Positions 1 through 9,492 of a stretch of DNA of 64,000 bases are shown here, piece after piece. Where the stretch lies: assembly GCA_026874595.1 (NCBI GenBank), contig CM049321.1, forward strand, positions 1,052,479 to 1,116,478. Reading direction: 5' to 3'. Source of the stretch: Sipunculus nudus (Eukaryota; Annelida; Sipuncula; Golfingiida; Sipunculidae). Each line of letters starts with the position of its first letter. Position 1 is the stretch's first letter. A model generated the notes under the pieces. The model saw only the letters and a program-made list of their open reading frames with translations. It was not told the origin of the DNA and ran no database searches. The position numbers were made by a program, and so were the translations under genes.

Positions 1-130
1 AGATATTTCTGTACTAACATACATATTGCAAGATGTTTCTGTACTAACATACATATTGGTAAGATGTTTCTGTACTAACATGCATATTTCCAAGATGTTT
101 CTGTACTAACATACATATTGGTGAGATGTT
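1..130. repeat. Minisatellite, 30-31 bp unit, at least 4 copies
   Basis: Units beginning AGATGTTTCTGTACTAACAT (first unit AGATATTTCT) start at about 1, 31, 62, 93 and 124. The array is cut by the left window edge and ends in a partial unit. A single isolated match to the first 20 bases of the unit lies at 11714-11733, on the far side of the LTR retrotransposon. Confidence 0.85.
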
Positions 131-1025
131 TTTGCAGTGGTGTAGCAGGGCATCAATGACCAGGGGGGCATCCAGGGGTGCACACCATCCATCAGGGGGG
201 CACCGTCTCACTTGTTATATATTCTAAAATTATCACTATTGCAATCAACCATGATATTATCATTCCCATTTCCCCTCAAGCAAAATAAAAGTATCGTTAT
301 TTACAATGTTTCATGAAAAGAAAGCTTCATAATTTAATCTACAACCTTTTTATTTGACAAAGAAATGTAGAAAATACTCTATACGAATTGCTAAAATATA
401 ATACTGCAGCTTTTCTCAGCCAGCTGAGTGACCAGTTTGTTTAATAACAAAAATATAATGACCAGAAATTTTTTTTCAGATTGTCCATTTTTTCAGATTG
501 AGACATAAGTGGGAATAATGCACATCGTTTCACAAAGTGTAGATGAGGCATTGCTCTTATATATAAAATATATTACAGAATTTACAGAAAGTGTGAATTA
601 ATTGTGCTCCTTTGGTTTAGTAATTTTTACCTTGAACATGGTAATTGCCATTGGGTCATTTGGGTGGCAGAAAAATTAACATGGATGATAACAAAAAATA
701 TTGCATCAGCTATAGGTCTACCCAGGTGTGATGCCTGACATTGACAATACCCAGTGATGCCAAATTGAACCACATCACTTCAGCATCCAGTAGCCATAAT
801 GTTATACAGATACTCAATAGACTAACTGCAAGCAAGGGTGCCAGTATACAGAACTTATATTTTTCTGTTAGGCCTACATCTACCTACTTATATGCTGAAA
901 AAATATAATCCAACACATGACAGCATATGAACCGCAGCATATTAAAACTCTAGCTAAATTATATAGAAATGGGAATTTTAGTTTATCTACATGTCAAAAA
1001 AGGGGCTTACACAAATATATAAATA

Positions 1026-1059
<34 letters not shown>

Positions 1060-1790
1060 AATATATATGTATATATATATATATATAGCGAGAGAGAAAG
1101 AGAGAGATAGAGAGAGAAAATACATAAATCTGAAATGCTTTCATACGTATCTCTTAGACTCATACCAGACTGATTAAATCTGAGCTTCCATTATAACCAT
1201 AAAGTATTTGCTTAAATTGCTTGACATTTAAAACATTAGTTATAGGTCTATACAAATTGCTAAAATATAATAATGCAGCTTTTCACAGCCAGCTGAATGC
1301 ACCAATTTGTTTAATAACCTTCTTTATATGAAGACAAAAAGCAATTAGATTACAAAATAAAAATACAATAGGCTTTCCATGTATAAAAATACTTATCGGC
1401 AGACTCTTTCGCATCATGTGGTCATGCAGCCACAAATTCCAATGCAGCAAAATAATTTCTTTTAAATACATCAGTGTGATCAGCCTAGTGTCGTATCGGG
1501 TGGTTCCAGGAATGCGGGAGGGCAAGTGTTCAAAGAGTGAGTATGATGAATATGCTAACTTTAGGACCACAATCTCCAAAATGGGATGGTGTGTGTGTGT
1601 TTGGGGGGGGGGGAGTTGGTTCATTTAAAATCAGAGAAAATACTGCAAAAATTATTTAACATGATGGGGGTTATCCATAAGTGACTGACTTGTGTTGATA
1701 GGTGCTTGTTCTTTAGGTTTTTATGTAAGCTTAACGTTTTGTTTATACCACCATTTTAAAATAAGCAACAAAATAAGGTTAAATCAATAA
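131..1790. other. Gene-free flank of the LTR retrotransposon
   Basis: I see no coding potential here. An approximately 60-bp segment is present twice in direct orientation, at about 388-448 and 1254-1316. Both copies contain GCTAAAATATAATA followed by a CAGCCAGCTGA motif and GTTTAATAAC. There is a G-rich tract after a GT run near 1590-1615. The last four bases (ATAA) are the target duplication of the retrotransposon that follows. Confidence 0.6.
1015..1122. repeat. (TA)n microsatellite followed by a (GA)-rich tract
   Basis: TATATA and ATATAAA runs occupy about 1018-1087. They are followed by GAGAGAAAGAGAGAG-type sequence to about 1118. Confidence 0.85.
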
Positions 1791-2705
1791 TGTCACAGGC
1801 TTATTTTTGTATTCATTATTTTTTCATGTGCTTTAACCTGTTACCAGTATTATATATGCCTGGATGCACCTGTTTGTAGTGTACAGCTTACAGACTACCA
1901 GTTTTGTCCAGATGCACTACACCAGTGCCTGTTATTTAAATTTGAGAGGGAAACTTGTAGTGTTGCATTGTGTGTCAACCATGCATAACATGTAAATTAG
2001 TGAAAGGCATGCTGGGAGTAGGGTCAGCTGAGCTTACCAATTGCATTGGTGACAGTGTGCTGGCCAGCTTTACAGGTTATCAGATCAGATCCCTGTATGT
2101 TATTTGCAGGTATGTTCTCAGGTTTGTTTATTACCAGTCTTGCATGTGGTTATTTTCATATATAATTCTTTTTATAAGAAGGAAGTAAACTGTCATTTAA
2201 ACTGACATATACAGTAAACTGAGATTTAAAGGAACTAACTTATTTGTTGTGGAATACTCACCTTGAAATTCCTATATTGTGAGGACTAGGTCATGTAGTC
2301 ATGTCAGGCTTAGTATTTGGCTCGGTCTTTTTTTAAAAGCAACTGTTGCCACTGTATTACTTTAATATATGGATAATATTAACAATTATTTAAAGGAATT
2401 AACTTATTTTGTGTGGAATACTCACCTTGAAACTCCTATATTGTGAGGACTAAGTCATGTAGTTATTGTCAGGCTTAATAATTGGCTGGGACTTTTAAAG
2501 CCACTGTTGCCACTGTAATATTTTAATATATGAATAATATTGTGTTAGCCAATAGTATATAATAGAACCCAATTGCATTGGTGACAGTGTGCTGGCCAGC
2601 TTTACAGGTTATCAGATCAGATCCCTGTATGTTATTTGCAGGTAAATAAAGGTTCCAGTATCTTCTAGTGCTTTTTGTGGTCTGTTACCAAAACACACTG
2701 CGACA
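1791..2705 (+). repeat. 5' LTR (915 bp)
   Basis: It has the same length as, and appears identical to, 9493-10407, with TGTC...GACA ends. A polyadenylation signal AATAAA sits at 2645-2650, close to the 3' end, so U5 would be short. The LTR contains two internal duplications. A perfect 74-bp direct repeat lies at 2039-2112 and 2571-2644, and a diverged tandem pair of about 160 bp lies at about 2225-2388 and 2389-2545. A 72-codon open frame at 1970-2188 is a by-product of the LTR and recurs identically in the other LTR. Confidence 0.95.
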
Positions 2706-2708
2706 ATT

Positions 2709-2726
2709 TGGCGCCCAACGTGGGGC
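2709..2726 (+). promoter_or_regulatory. Primer binding site, tRNA-Lys (CUU type)
   Basis: TGGCGCCCAACGTGGGGC begins three bases after the LTR end. It is an 18-base complement of the 3' end of animal tRNA-Lys1,2, the minus-strand primer also used by several retroviruses. Confidence 0.9.
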
Positions 2727-3717
2727 ATGAAGCTACTGGGACTACAAGGCTGGACTAGCATCCTGGTAATTTTGCCTTGACCAGGATCGATGGGTATGGG
2801 TTGTGGTGCCTTGCTGAGGGCTGCATGGTGGTTTGTGGACAGCTGCCTCTACCCCAGACCAGGTGCTTTGGCAGGACTCTCTGGGACTCTCTGGAGCATG
2901 TCGTGGATCCATTGTGTACCAAAGGACTTGTTTTGAGCCTCAACAATGTGCTTGGGACTTTTGTGTGTGCAGAATGGACACTGTGTATTAATGATCACCT
3001 GGAACTGACTTGCACTTCTTGGACTTCTTGCTCAGATAAGTCACATGTATAAGTTTATGTATGCAAACTTCATCACAAACTTCATCTGCACTTAAGGTTA
3101 TCACTTGGTATATAGTACCGGAAAACTATTGTCTGATAAATATTATTGCTTGATTGGTATAGTGTGGTATTCAACACATTAGTGTGCCATAACTGACAAC
3201 CATATGTTAATACACACATAAGTAACTTTGTTCTTTTTACAGCAAGTGCTGTAGATGTGTTTAGTGCATATAATTGTAATCATGTCATTTGCAGACCTGA
3301 TGTATAATCAATGTATATAGTACCAATGCCACTTCTGTGGTACCCAAGAATAAAAGTAACCCAGGTCTAACCCAAACTTGACCTGTTGTACCATTACTAA
3401 TTACAGTACAACACATTTTTTTTGTGGTGATGGCTGTACAATAACCACCCACCATCTGATTGCTTATGGATGTCAGTACTTGCTTTACTGTGTAAATGCA
3501 AGTGTCATTTACTTTATTCCCTTTGTAAATTGGGGTTACTTTATTCCCTTTGTAAATTGGGGTTACTTTATTAAGACTTGTCAGTACTTACATTAATGTG
3601 TACATACAAGTGTCATATGCTTTGTTCTCTTTGTAAAATAGGGTTACTTTACTAAGGTGTACAGACATTTGCCTTGAAGTAATCTGGTTTAGCATAGTCT
3701 ATTACTGGGTCATCAAT
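2727..3717 (+). other. Untranslated leader of the LTR retrotransposon
   Basis: About 990 bp lies between the primer binding site and the gag start, with only short, unconvincing open frames. It holds a perfect direct repeat of about 28 bp near 3510-3565 (ACTTTATTCCCTTTGTAAAT twice in tandem), with a looser third match near 3620. A packaging or internal ribosome entry role is possible but nothing in the sequence demonstrates one. Confidence 0.55.
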
Positions 3718-4800
3718 ATGGAAACAAAACCAGTAGGCCTTAAAACAGAGGCTGAAACAAAGACCCTTAAAGCTGAGACAGATGCTGATGTCTGTGATGC
3801 AGATGTACAAAAGATAATTGATTACTTACACAGAACTGGGAAGTATAAAGTGTCAAGGGTGGCGGAGGAATCGCTAACCGCAGCATCACCAGGGGTCTTA
3901 GATAGTCAGGGGGCCAGCAGTGGTTTAGTTTATGGTCAGATTCCAAGAGTGTCCACATTTTCAGGGGAATTTCCAACCCCTAAATCAGAAGTCTCCTTTG
4001 ATGTTTGGAGATTTGAGATACGTTGCTTAACTAGGGATGGCCTGTATTCTAAACCAGTACTTACCCAAGCTGTAAGGAAATCCTTAAAAGGGGATACAGC
4101 AAAAATCTTGCTGCAAATGGGTGAGGGTGCTACGCTGGAAGAAATTGTTGACAAACTTGAGGGGATCTATGGTACTGTGGTAACGGGTGAAGCTCTCCTA
4201 CAATCCTTTTACATGGAAAAGCAAAGAGAAGGAGAAAGTGTGGCTGCATGGGGGTGTAGGTTAGAAGAGCTGCTACAGAAAGCAAAAGAAAAAGGTATGA
4301 TTGAGAGTAGAGCTACAAATGAAATGCTTAGAACCAAATTTTGGTCAGGGCTGTGTCATGAAAGTCTGAAAAATGCCACTCGTCACAAATTTGATTATGT
4401 AAAAGATTTTGACCAATTAAGAAGAGAAGTTAGAGCCATAGAGCAAGAGTTGAAGGAAAATGATAAATGGACTGGGTCTCGGACTAGGAGGGTCCATAGC
4501 TTACAACAGGCCGCAAATACACAATCAACAGAGGTCAACATAGATCGTATCATAGGTAGGTTAGAGGCACTAGAAAAGAAACAGTTGGATCCTAAGCTGG
4601 CAAATTCTGATATCAACAGGGTCGTAGCTAAACTAGAGGCTATTGAGAGAAGATTACAGACATTAGAGAATAGTGCACCTAGACAGGCAGGGGGACCTCC
4701 ACCTTTCTATCAGGCTCAGAGATACCAGCCACGTGGACGTGGACGGGGTGGTCAGTCACACTTTAATTCGACACACAATCCTCCAGCGTTAAACCAGTAA
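3718..4800 (+). CDS. gag: Gag polyprotein, PNMA/Ty3-gypsy type capsid
   Basis: A 360-residue structural protein expected to assemble the cytoplasmic particle that packages the element RNA. Residues about 80-250 look like the PNMA/Arc-related gypsy capsid fold: a VSFDVWRFEIRCL segment, then a GxxA-type helix, then LQSFYMEKQREGESVAAW and RLEELLQKA. Residues about 230-320 are strongly charged and probably coiled. The C-terminus (about 322-360) has no CCHC zinc knuckle. Instead it ends in a proline, glutamine and arginine-glycine rich tail (QPRGRGRGGQ), which could bind RNA in the knuckle's place. The start is the first ATG of the frame, and stop TAA is at 4798-4800. The pol frame overlaps in -1 from 4767 to 4800. 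No stop or frameshift is seen. Gag identity is clear from position and motif. The PNMA-like label rests on motif recognition without alignment. Confidence 0.9.
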   Translation: METKPVGLKTEAETKTLKAETDADVCDADVQKIIDYLHRTGKYKVSRVAEESLTAASPGVLDSQGASSGLVYGQIPRVSTFSGEFPTPKSEVSFDVWRFEIRCLTRDGLYSKPVLTQAVRKSLKGDTAKILLQMGEGATLEEIVDKLEGIYGTVVTGEALLQSFYMEKQREGESVAAWGCRLEELLQKAKEKGMIESRATNEMLRTKFWSGLCHESLKNATRHKFDYVKDFDQLRREVRAIEQELKENDKWTGSRTRRVHSLQQAANTQSTEVNIDRIIGRLEALEKKQLDPKLANSDINRVVAKLEAIERRLQTLENSAPRQAGGPPPFYQAQRYQPRGRGRGGQSHFNSTHNPPALNQ

Positions 4801-4830
4801 AGGCCTCGTCAATGGGGCGAGACAGAGGCC
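4788..4830 (+). promoter_or_regulatory. Candidate -1 ribosomal frameshift signal, gag to pol
   Basis: The heptamer GTTAAAC (4788-4794) lies in the gag frame as G TTA AAC, two codons before the gag stop (sense codon CAG, then TAA at 4798). Slippage by -1 enters the pol frame, which is open from 4767. Seven bases downstream a hairpin can form: GGCCTC (4802-4807) pairs with GAGGCC (4825-4830). A competing inner stem CTCG/CGAG (4805-4808 with 4818-4821) is also possible. Heptamer phase, spacing and overlap match known -1 sites; the same heptamer is used by equine arteritis virus. The alternative is reinitiation at ATG 4812, 11 bases after the gag stop. Confidence 0.65.
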
Positions 4831-7800
4831 CTTCTGTATGTAGCCCCAAAAGTTATGGTGATCTGATAGAAAAGTTGGTAGGAGATAGCAATGAAACTGA
4901 AATTCAGGTTGAAGGCCTAAGTTGCCTGTGCATGATAGATACTGGTTCTATGGTTAGCACTGTATGTGAACAGTTCTATAGACAAAATTTGACATATAGA
5001 CCACTTCATTCGCTAACCGGGCTGGGACTAGAAATATACAGCGCCAATGGTCAAACCATACCATACTTAGGATATTGTGAATTGAACATTAAGGTACCAG
5101 GACTAAACTGTGAGGTGATGGCACCAGTGCTAGTAGTTAAAGACAATCATTACAATCAGCAGGTACCCATGATAATAGGCACAAATGTAATCAGATGTGT
5201 CAGAGACAACCATCCCTCCAGTAAGTTGAGTAACACAAATGTTCCAGTTGAATGGGCTTGTGCATTCCAGTGTATAAATAGTGATCATATTGGTACAGTT
5301 GTGTCTTCTAAGAAACATCCTATGGTGATTAAACCTAATGAAATGGTGACCATCTGGGGTCTAGTGAAAGGTGCTCACAACATTAATGCTGCAGTGACAG
5401 AGGAAGTAAGATCCGCTCTTCCCCCTGGCTTAACAGTGTGCCCCAGTGTGGTAAGTGTCCCTAAAGAACAGACTGTCCAGAAAGTGCCAGTTAGATTATG
5501 TAATCTGACTGCCAGGATTGTTAAAATACCTGTAAAATCTACTCTATGTAGTCTTCACAGTGTTTCTGTTTTGCCAAAACAAATACCTGATCAAAGTGAC
5601 AAAACTAACTGTTCCACCCAGATAAATCCCAATCTTACAGCTGAACAGTTTAGTCAAGTCCAGTTGTTACTGCATCGGTGGGAATCTGTGTTTGCAAAAT
5701 CAAATACAGATTTGGGTAGAACTTCCACTGTTGTCCATGAGATAAACCTGTCTGATAATAAGCCATTCAAAGAACCCCACAGACGTATACCACCTGGTAT
5801 GTATGAGGAGGTTCGGCAGCATATTCAGGACATGTTAGACAGTGAGGTTATTAGAGAAAGTTATAGCCCTTACTCATCTAATCTTGTATTAGTGAGAAAG
5901 AAAGACAACACCTTGCGTGTTTGTGTTGACTTTCGCAAACTAAATGAAAAAACCATTACTGACTCTTATGCCATCCCTAGAATTGAGGAAACCTTAGATG
6001 TTCTGGTAGGGTCAAAGTGGTTTTCCTCCTTAGATTTACAGTCTGGCTACTGGCAGATGGAAATCAAGGAGGAAGACAAGCCCAAGACTGCCTTTTCTGC
6101 GGGTCCGCTCGGCTTTTATGAATTTAACCGCATGCCCTTTGGCCTGACCAATGCGCCAGGAAGTTTCCAGCGTTTAATGGAGAGATGCATGAAATCGCTC
6201 AATATGAAAGAATGCATTATCTATCTAGATGACATAATCATTTTCTCAGATACGTTTGAAGAACACTTAAAACGGTTAGATTCAGTTTTTTCATGTCTAG
6301 CACAAAATGGCTTAAAGCTTAAACCCTCAAAGTGCAGCTTCTTGCAACAAAGAGTTAAATATTTGGGACACATAGTTTCAGAAGATGGCATTGAAACAGA
6401 CCCTGAAAAGATAGAGGTTCTTAGAAAGTGGCCCATACCTAAGGGAGTAGATGATTTGAGAACATTTTTGGGCTTTACAGGGTACTATAGGAAATTTGTG
6501 AAAGATTTTGCCACCATTGCAAAGCCATTAACGGATCTGGTTGTAAATGTTCCAAAGAGAAAACGCAGAAAACCCCAAACAGGTGTACAAAAAGGTTCTA
6601 ACTGGAAATGGGGCAGTGAACAACAAAAGTCCTTTGAATGTTTAATCCAAAAACTCACTTCAGCTCCAATTCTAGCATACGCTGATTATACAAAACCTTT
6701 CATCGTGCACACAGATGCTAGTAGAACAGCCCTTGGTGCAGTTCTGTATCAGGAGCAAGATGGGCAAGAGAGAGTAATTGCCTATGCTAGTAGAGTCCTG
6801 AGACCTAGTGAATCAAACTACCCTGCCCATAAATTGGAATTCCTTGCTATGAAATGGGCAATAACAAAGAAATTCCATGAATACCTCTATGGTAATCAGT
6901 TTGTAGTAAGAACTGATAATAACCCATTAACATATGTGTTAACATCTGCCAAGTTAGATGCAACTGGGCACAGGTGGCTAGCAGAACTGTCAAATTACAA
7001 TTTTTCCATAAAGTACAGGTCCGGGAAAATAAACAAAGATGCAGATGCATTGTCAAGATATCCACATCCGCAAGATATGGGGTCAACTGCTGAAATTACA
7101 CCAGATATGGTACAGGCTATAGGTGATTCATGTACACTCGGCCGTAACAATGCCTCAGTGGCTGCATGTGAATGTTTACTCCTCAGTGCCCAAACAGATA
7201 ACCTTACTGCAAATACAGTAGGTACATTTCCATCATCCCTGCAAACATACAGTAAGGTAAAGTTGCAAATGGCACAACGCCAGGACAGAACTATAAGTAG
7301 GGTTATATACCTATTAGAGAAAGGGAAGCGTCCACAAGGGGTAGATGTTAGAGAGGAAGACCCCGAGGTTCAGAAATACTTAAAACAGTGGCCAAAGCTG
7401 TGCTTTCATGAAGGTTTGCTCTGGAGAAGAACCAGTAGATTTGGGGTAACTCGATGGCAATTGGTGCTACCGTACAAACTGAGAGAAACTGCACTTACAG
7501 GTCTCCATGATGATGCAGGCCATCAGGGTAGAGACCGGACGTTAGCATTAGTCAGTCAAAGGTTTTACTGGCCAAATATGGCCACTGATGTTGAAAAGAG
7601 AGTTAAATTCTGTGTTAGGTGTATTTGTAGAAAAACACCCTCCACATTTCATAACGCCTCTTTGGTAAACATAACTAGCTCACAACCGATGCAGTTAGTG
7701 TGTATAGACTACTTGCAGCTTGAAGAGTCTAGTGGGGGTTACTCCAATATTCTTGTCATTACTGATCACTTTACAAGGTATGCTCAGGCCATACCAACTC

Positions 7801-9065
7801 GAAATCAAACTGCTAAAACTACAGCCAGAGTGCTTTTTGACCATTACTTTGTCCACTATGGCTTCCCCGGTAGATTACATAGTGATCAAGGTAGGAACTT
7901 TGAGTCTTCAGTGATCAGTAATTTGTGTAAAATAGTAGGCATTGAAAAATCAAGAACAACCCCTTATCACCCAAGGGGCAATGGCATGTGTGAACGGTTT
8001 AATCATACTTTGCTAAATATGTTAGGAACCCTACAAGAGGAGCAAAAGAAGAGCTGGAAAAATTTTGTTCCAGCCTTGGTCCATGCATATAATGCAACAC
8101 AACATGACAGTACAGGTTTCTCTCCATTTTATTTAATGTTTGGGAGACACCCCAGATTGCCAGTGGATATTGTCCTTGGAATAGATCCCAATGAACAGGA
8201 TAGCAGGGGCTGTAATGACTATGCTGGTTCATTAAGACAAAAGCTAAAGACAGTTCATGAGATAGCTCTGAAAGAATCATGTAAATCAGGAGAGAAACAT
8301 AAAGAGTATTTTGACAAAAAAGTGCGAGAGTCAGTATTACAAAAAGGGGACAGAGTTTTGGTAAAAAATGTAGGTGTAAAAGGAAAACATAAACTGGCAG
8401 ATCGCTGGAGTAACACAGTGCATACCATTGTTGATCAACATAATCCAGATGTCCCAGTCTATATTGTTAAACCAGAAAACAACAAGGGTAGTAGCAAGGT
8501 ATTGCATAGAAACATGCTCCTCCCGTTTATTTCACTGCCAATTTTGGAACCATCCTCGCATGTAAATTCAGTACCTTTAAGGCAGCCAGCTCATGCTGAA
8601 CAGAGAGCAGAATCCCCATTAGAATCTGACACAGGCTCTGATGATGATAATACCATATATATTACTGACATGTGTCCGAGACAGCAGACACATAATGCAC
8701 AAAGTGAGGACAACTATGAGAACATCAGGCTAAGCACTGACAGTGCATCCGATGTGGATAATGGTAATTGTACTGAGGTTAATATAAAATCAGATTCTGA
8801 GCATAGTTTCCATATGAATGACAAAGTCAATGATAGTGACAGAACAGGAGAATGTGTATATACAGAAACATCTCCAGAGATAGTCAGTACAGAGTCTGAA
8901 GGTATTTTAGCTGTAAATGATGGTACTAAGGAGGCACAGTATGAGATAGATAATGCCTCTGTGCCCAGAAGGTCCAACAGAGTAAGATTAAAGCCTCATT
9001 GGATGAGAGGGGGTGATTGGGTTGTCCAGTCACTCGTATATAATGATCAAGCAGTTTATGTATAA
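4812..9065 (+). CDS. pol: Pol polyprotein: protease, RT, RNase H, integrase (Ty3/gypsy)
   Basis: An intact enzyme polyprotein, 1417 residues from ATG 4812, that reverse-transcribes and integrates the element. The frame is open back to 4767, so translation may instead come from a Gag-Pol frameshift. Aspartic protease: DTGS at 43-46 with partner motif MIIGTN near 117. Reverse transcriptase: SSLDLQSGYWQ with D408 and YLDD at 471-474. RNase H: D635, E676, D702. Integrase zinc finger HX4HX29CX2C (H899, H904, C934, C937) and core D966, D1025, E1061, giving the D,D35E spacing. After the core, a KGDRVLVKN segment and a NMLLPF motif mark the usual gypsy integrase C-terminus. An acidic, low-complexity tail of about 200 residues follows. 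No inactivating change is visible. The far C-terminal tail has no recognised function. Confidence 0.96.
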   Translation: MGRDRGPSVCSPKSYGDLIEKLVGDSNETEIQVEGLSCLCMIDTGSMVSTVCEQFYRQNLTYRPLHSLTGLGLEIYSANGQTIPYLGYCELNIKVPGLNCEVMAPVLVVKDNHYNQQVPMIIGTNVIRCVRDNHPSSKLSNTNVPVEWACAFQCINSDHIGTVVSSKKHPMVIKPNEMVTIWGLVKGAHNINAAVTEEVRSALPPGLTVCPSVVSVPKEQTVQKVPVRLCNLTARIVKIPVKSTLCSLHSVSVLPKQIPDQSDKTNCSTQINPNLTAEQFSQVQLLLHRWESVFAKSNTDLGRTSTVVHEINLSDNKPFKEPHRRIPPGMYEEVRQHIQDMLDSEVIRESYSPYSSNLVLVRKKDNTLRVCVDFRKLNEKTITDSYAIPRIEETLDVLVGSKWFSSLDLQSGYWQMEIKEEDKPKTAFSAGPLGFYEFNRMPFGLTNAPGSFQRLMERCMKSLNMKECIIYLDDIIIFSDTFEEHLKRLDSVFSCLAQNGLKLKPSKCSFLQQRVKYLGHIVSEDGIETDPEKIEVLRKWPIPKGVDDLRTFLGFTGYYRKFVKDFATIAKPLTDLVVNVPKRKRRKPQTGVQKGSNWKWGSEQQKSFECLIQKLTSAPILAYADYTKPFIVHTDASRTALGAVLYQEQDGQERVIAYASRVLRPSESNYPAHKLEFLAMKWAITKKFHEYLYGNQFVVRTDNNPLTYVLTSAKLDATGHRWLAELSNYNFSIKYRSGKINKDADALSRYPHPQDMGSTAEITPDMVQAIGDSCTLGRNNASVAACECLLLSAQTDNLTANTVGTFPSSLQTYSKVKLQMAQRQDRTISRVIYLLEKGKRPQGVDVREEDPEVQKYLKQWPKLCFHEGLLWRRTSRFGVTRWQLVLPYKLRETALTGLHDDAGHQGRDRTLALVSQRFYWPNMATDVEKRVKFCVRCICRKTPSTFHNASLVNITSSQPMQLVCIDYLQLEESSGGYSNILVITDHFTRYAQAIPTRNQTAKTTARVLFDHYFVHYGFPGRLHSDQGRNFESSVISNLCKIVGIEKSRTTPYHPRGNGMCERFNHTLLNMLGTLQEEQKKSWKNFVPALVHAYNATQHDSTGFSPFYLMFGRHPRLPVDIVLGIDPNEQDSRGCNDYAGSLRQKLKTVHEIALKESCKSGEKHKEYFDKKVRESVLQKGDRVLVKNVGVKGKHKLADRWSNTVHTIVDQHNPDVPVYIVKPENNKGSSKVLHRNMLLPFISLPILEPSSHVNSVPLRQPAHAEQRAESPLESDTGSDDDNTIYITDMCPRQQTHNAQSEDNYENIRLSTDSASDVDNGNCTEVNIKSDSEHSFHMNDKVNDSDRTGECVYTETSPEIVSTESEGILAVNDGTKEAQYEIDNASVPRRSNRVRLKPHWMRGGDWVVQSLVYNDQAVYV

Positions 9066-9492
9066 TGTCATATTTGATTTTGAATGTTTCTTGCCTAAGG
9101 ATACACATGCAGTACATTAAGTGTTAATCTTTACAACTGCACAAATTGTTCCCAATAATTGCTATTACGACTATAGTGTGTTAATACTACAGTAGTGTGT
9201 GAGGATAGCTGTGAACTATCGAGGTTTATTGAATGTGCACCATGTGAATTTGAATTGAGAACTGAGAGCACTGCTTTAATATTTAATGTTCTTACCACTA
9301 CTGTGTAGAACTCATGAATATCTGATGTTATTACCTCCACTATATACATACATCTGTATCATCATTCATAGAATCAACGCGTTAAATGTTCCTATTATCT
9401 CAGTGGTGAGATTAAGTGGTGTGGACACTGCTTTAATGTGTATTCGTCTGTGTTAAATGTCACGGAGGACATTTAAGTGGGTGGGGGGACAG
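9066..9492 (+). other. 3' non-coding segment with polypurine tract
   Basis: About 400 bp after pol holds no envelope-like frame. It ends in a purine-rich run (AAGTGGGTGGGGGGACAG, about 9475-9492) that directly abuts the 3' LTR. This is the position and composition expected of the plus-strand primer. Confidence 0.8.

Noticed and set aside
1970-2188. 72-codon ORF repeated identically at 9672-9890
   Set aside because: It lies inside the LTRs, so the identity reflects LTR duplication and not a conserved gene.
9066-9474. Possible envelope gene of the LTR retrotransposon
   Set aside because: No frame of useful length, signal peptide or membrane segment. The element is a plain gag-pol type.
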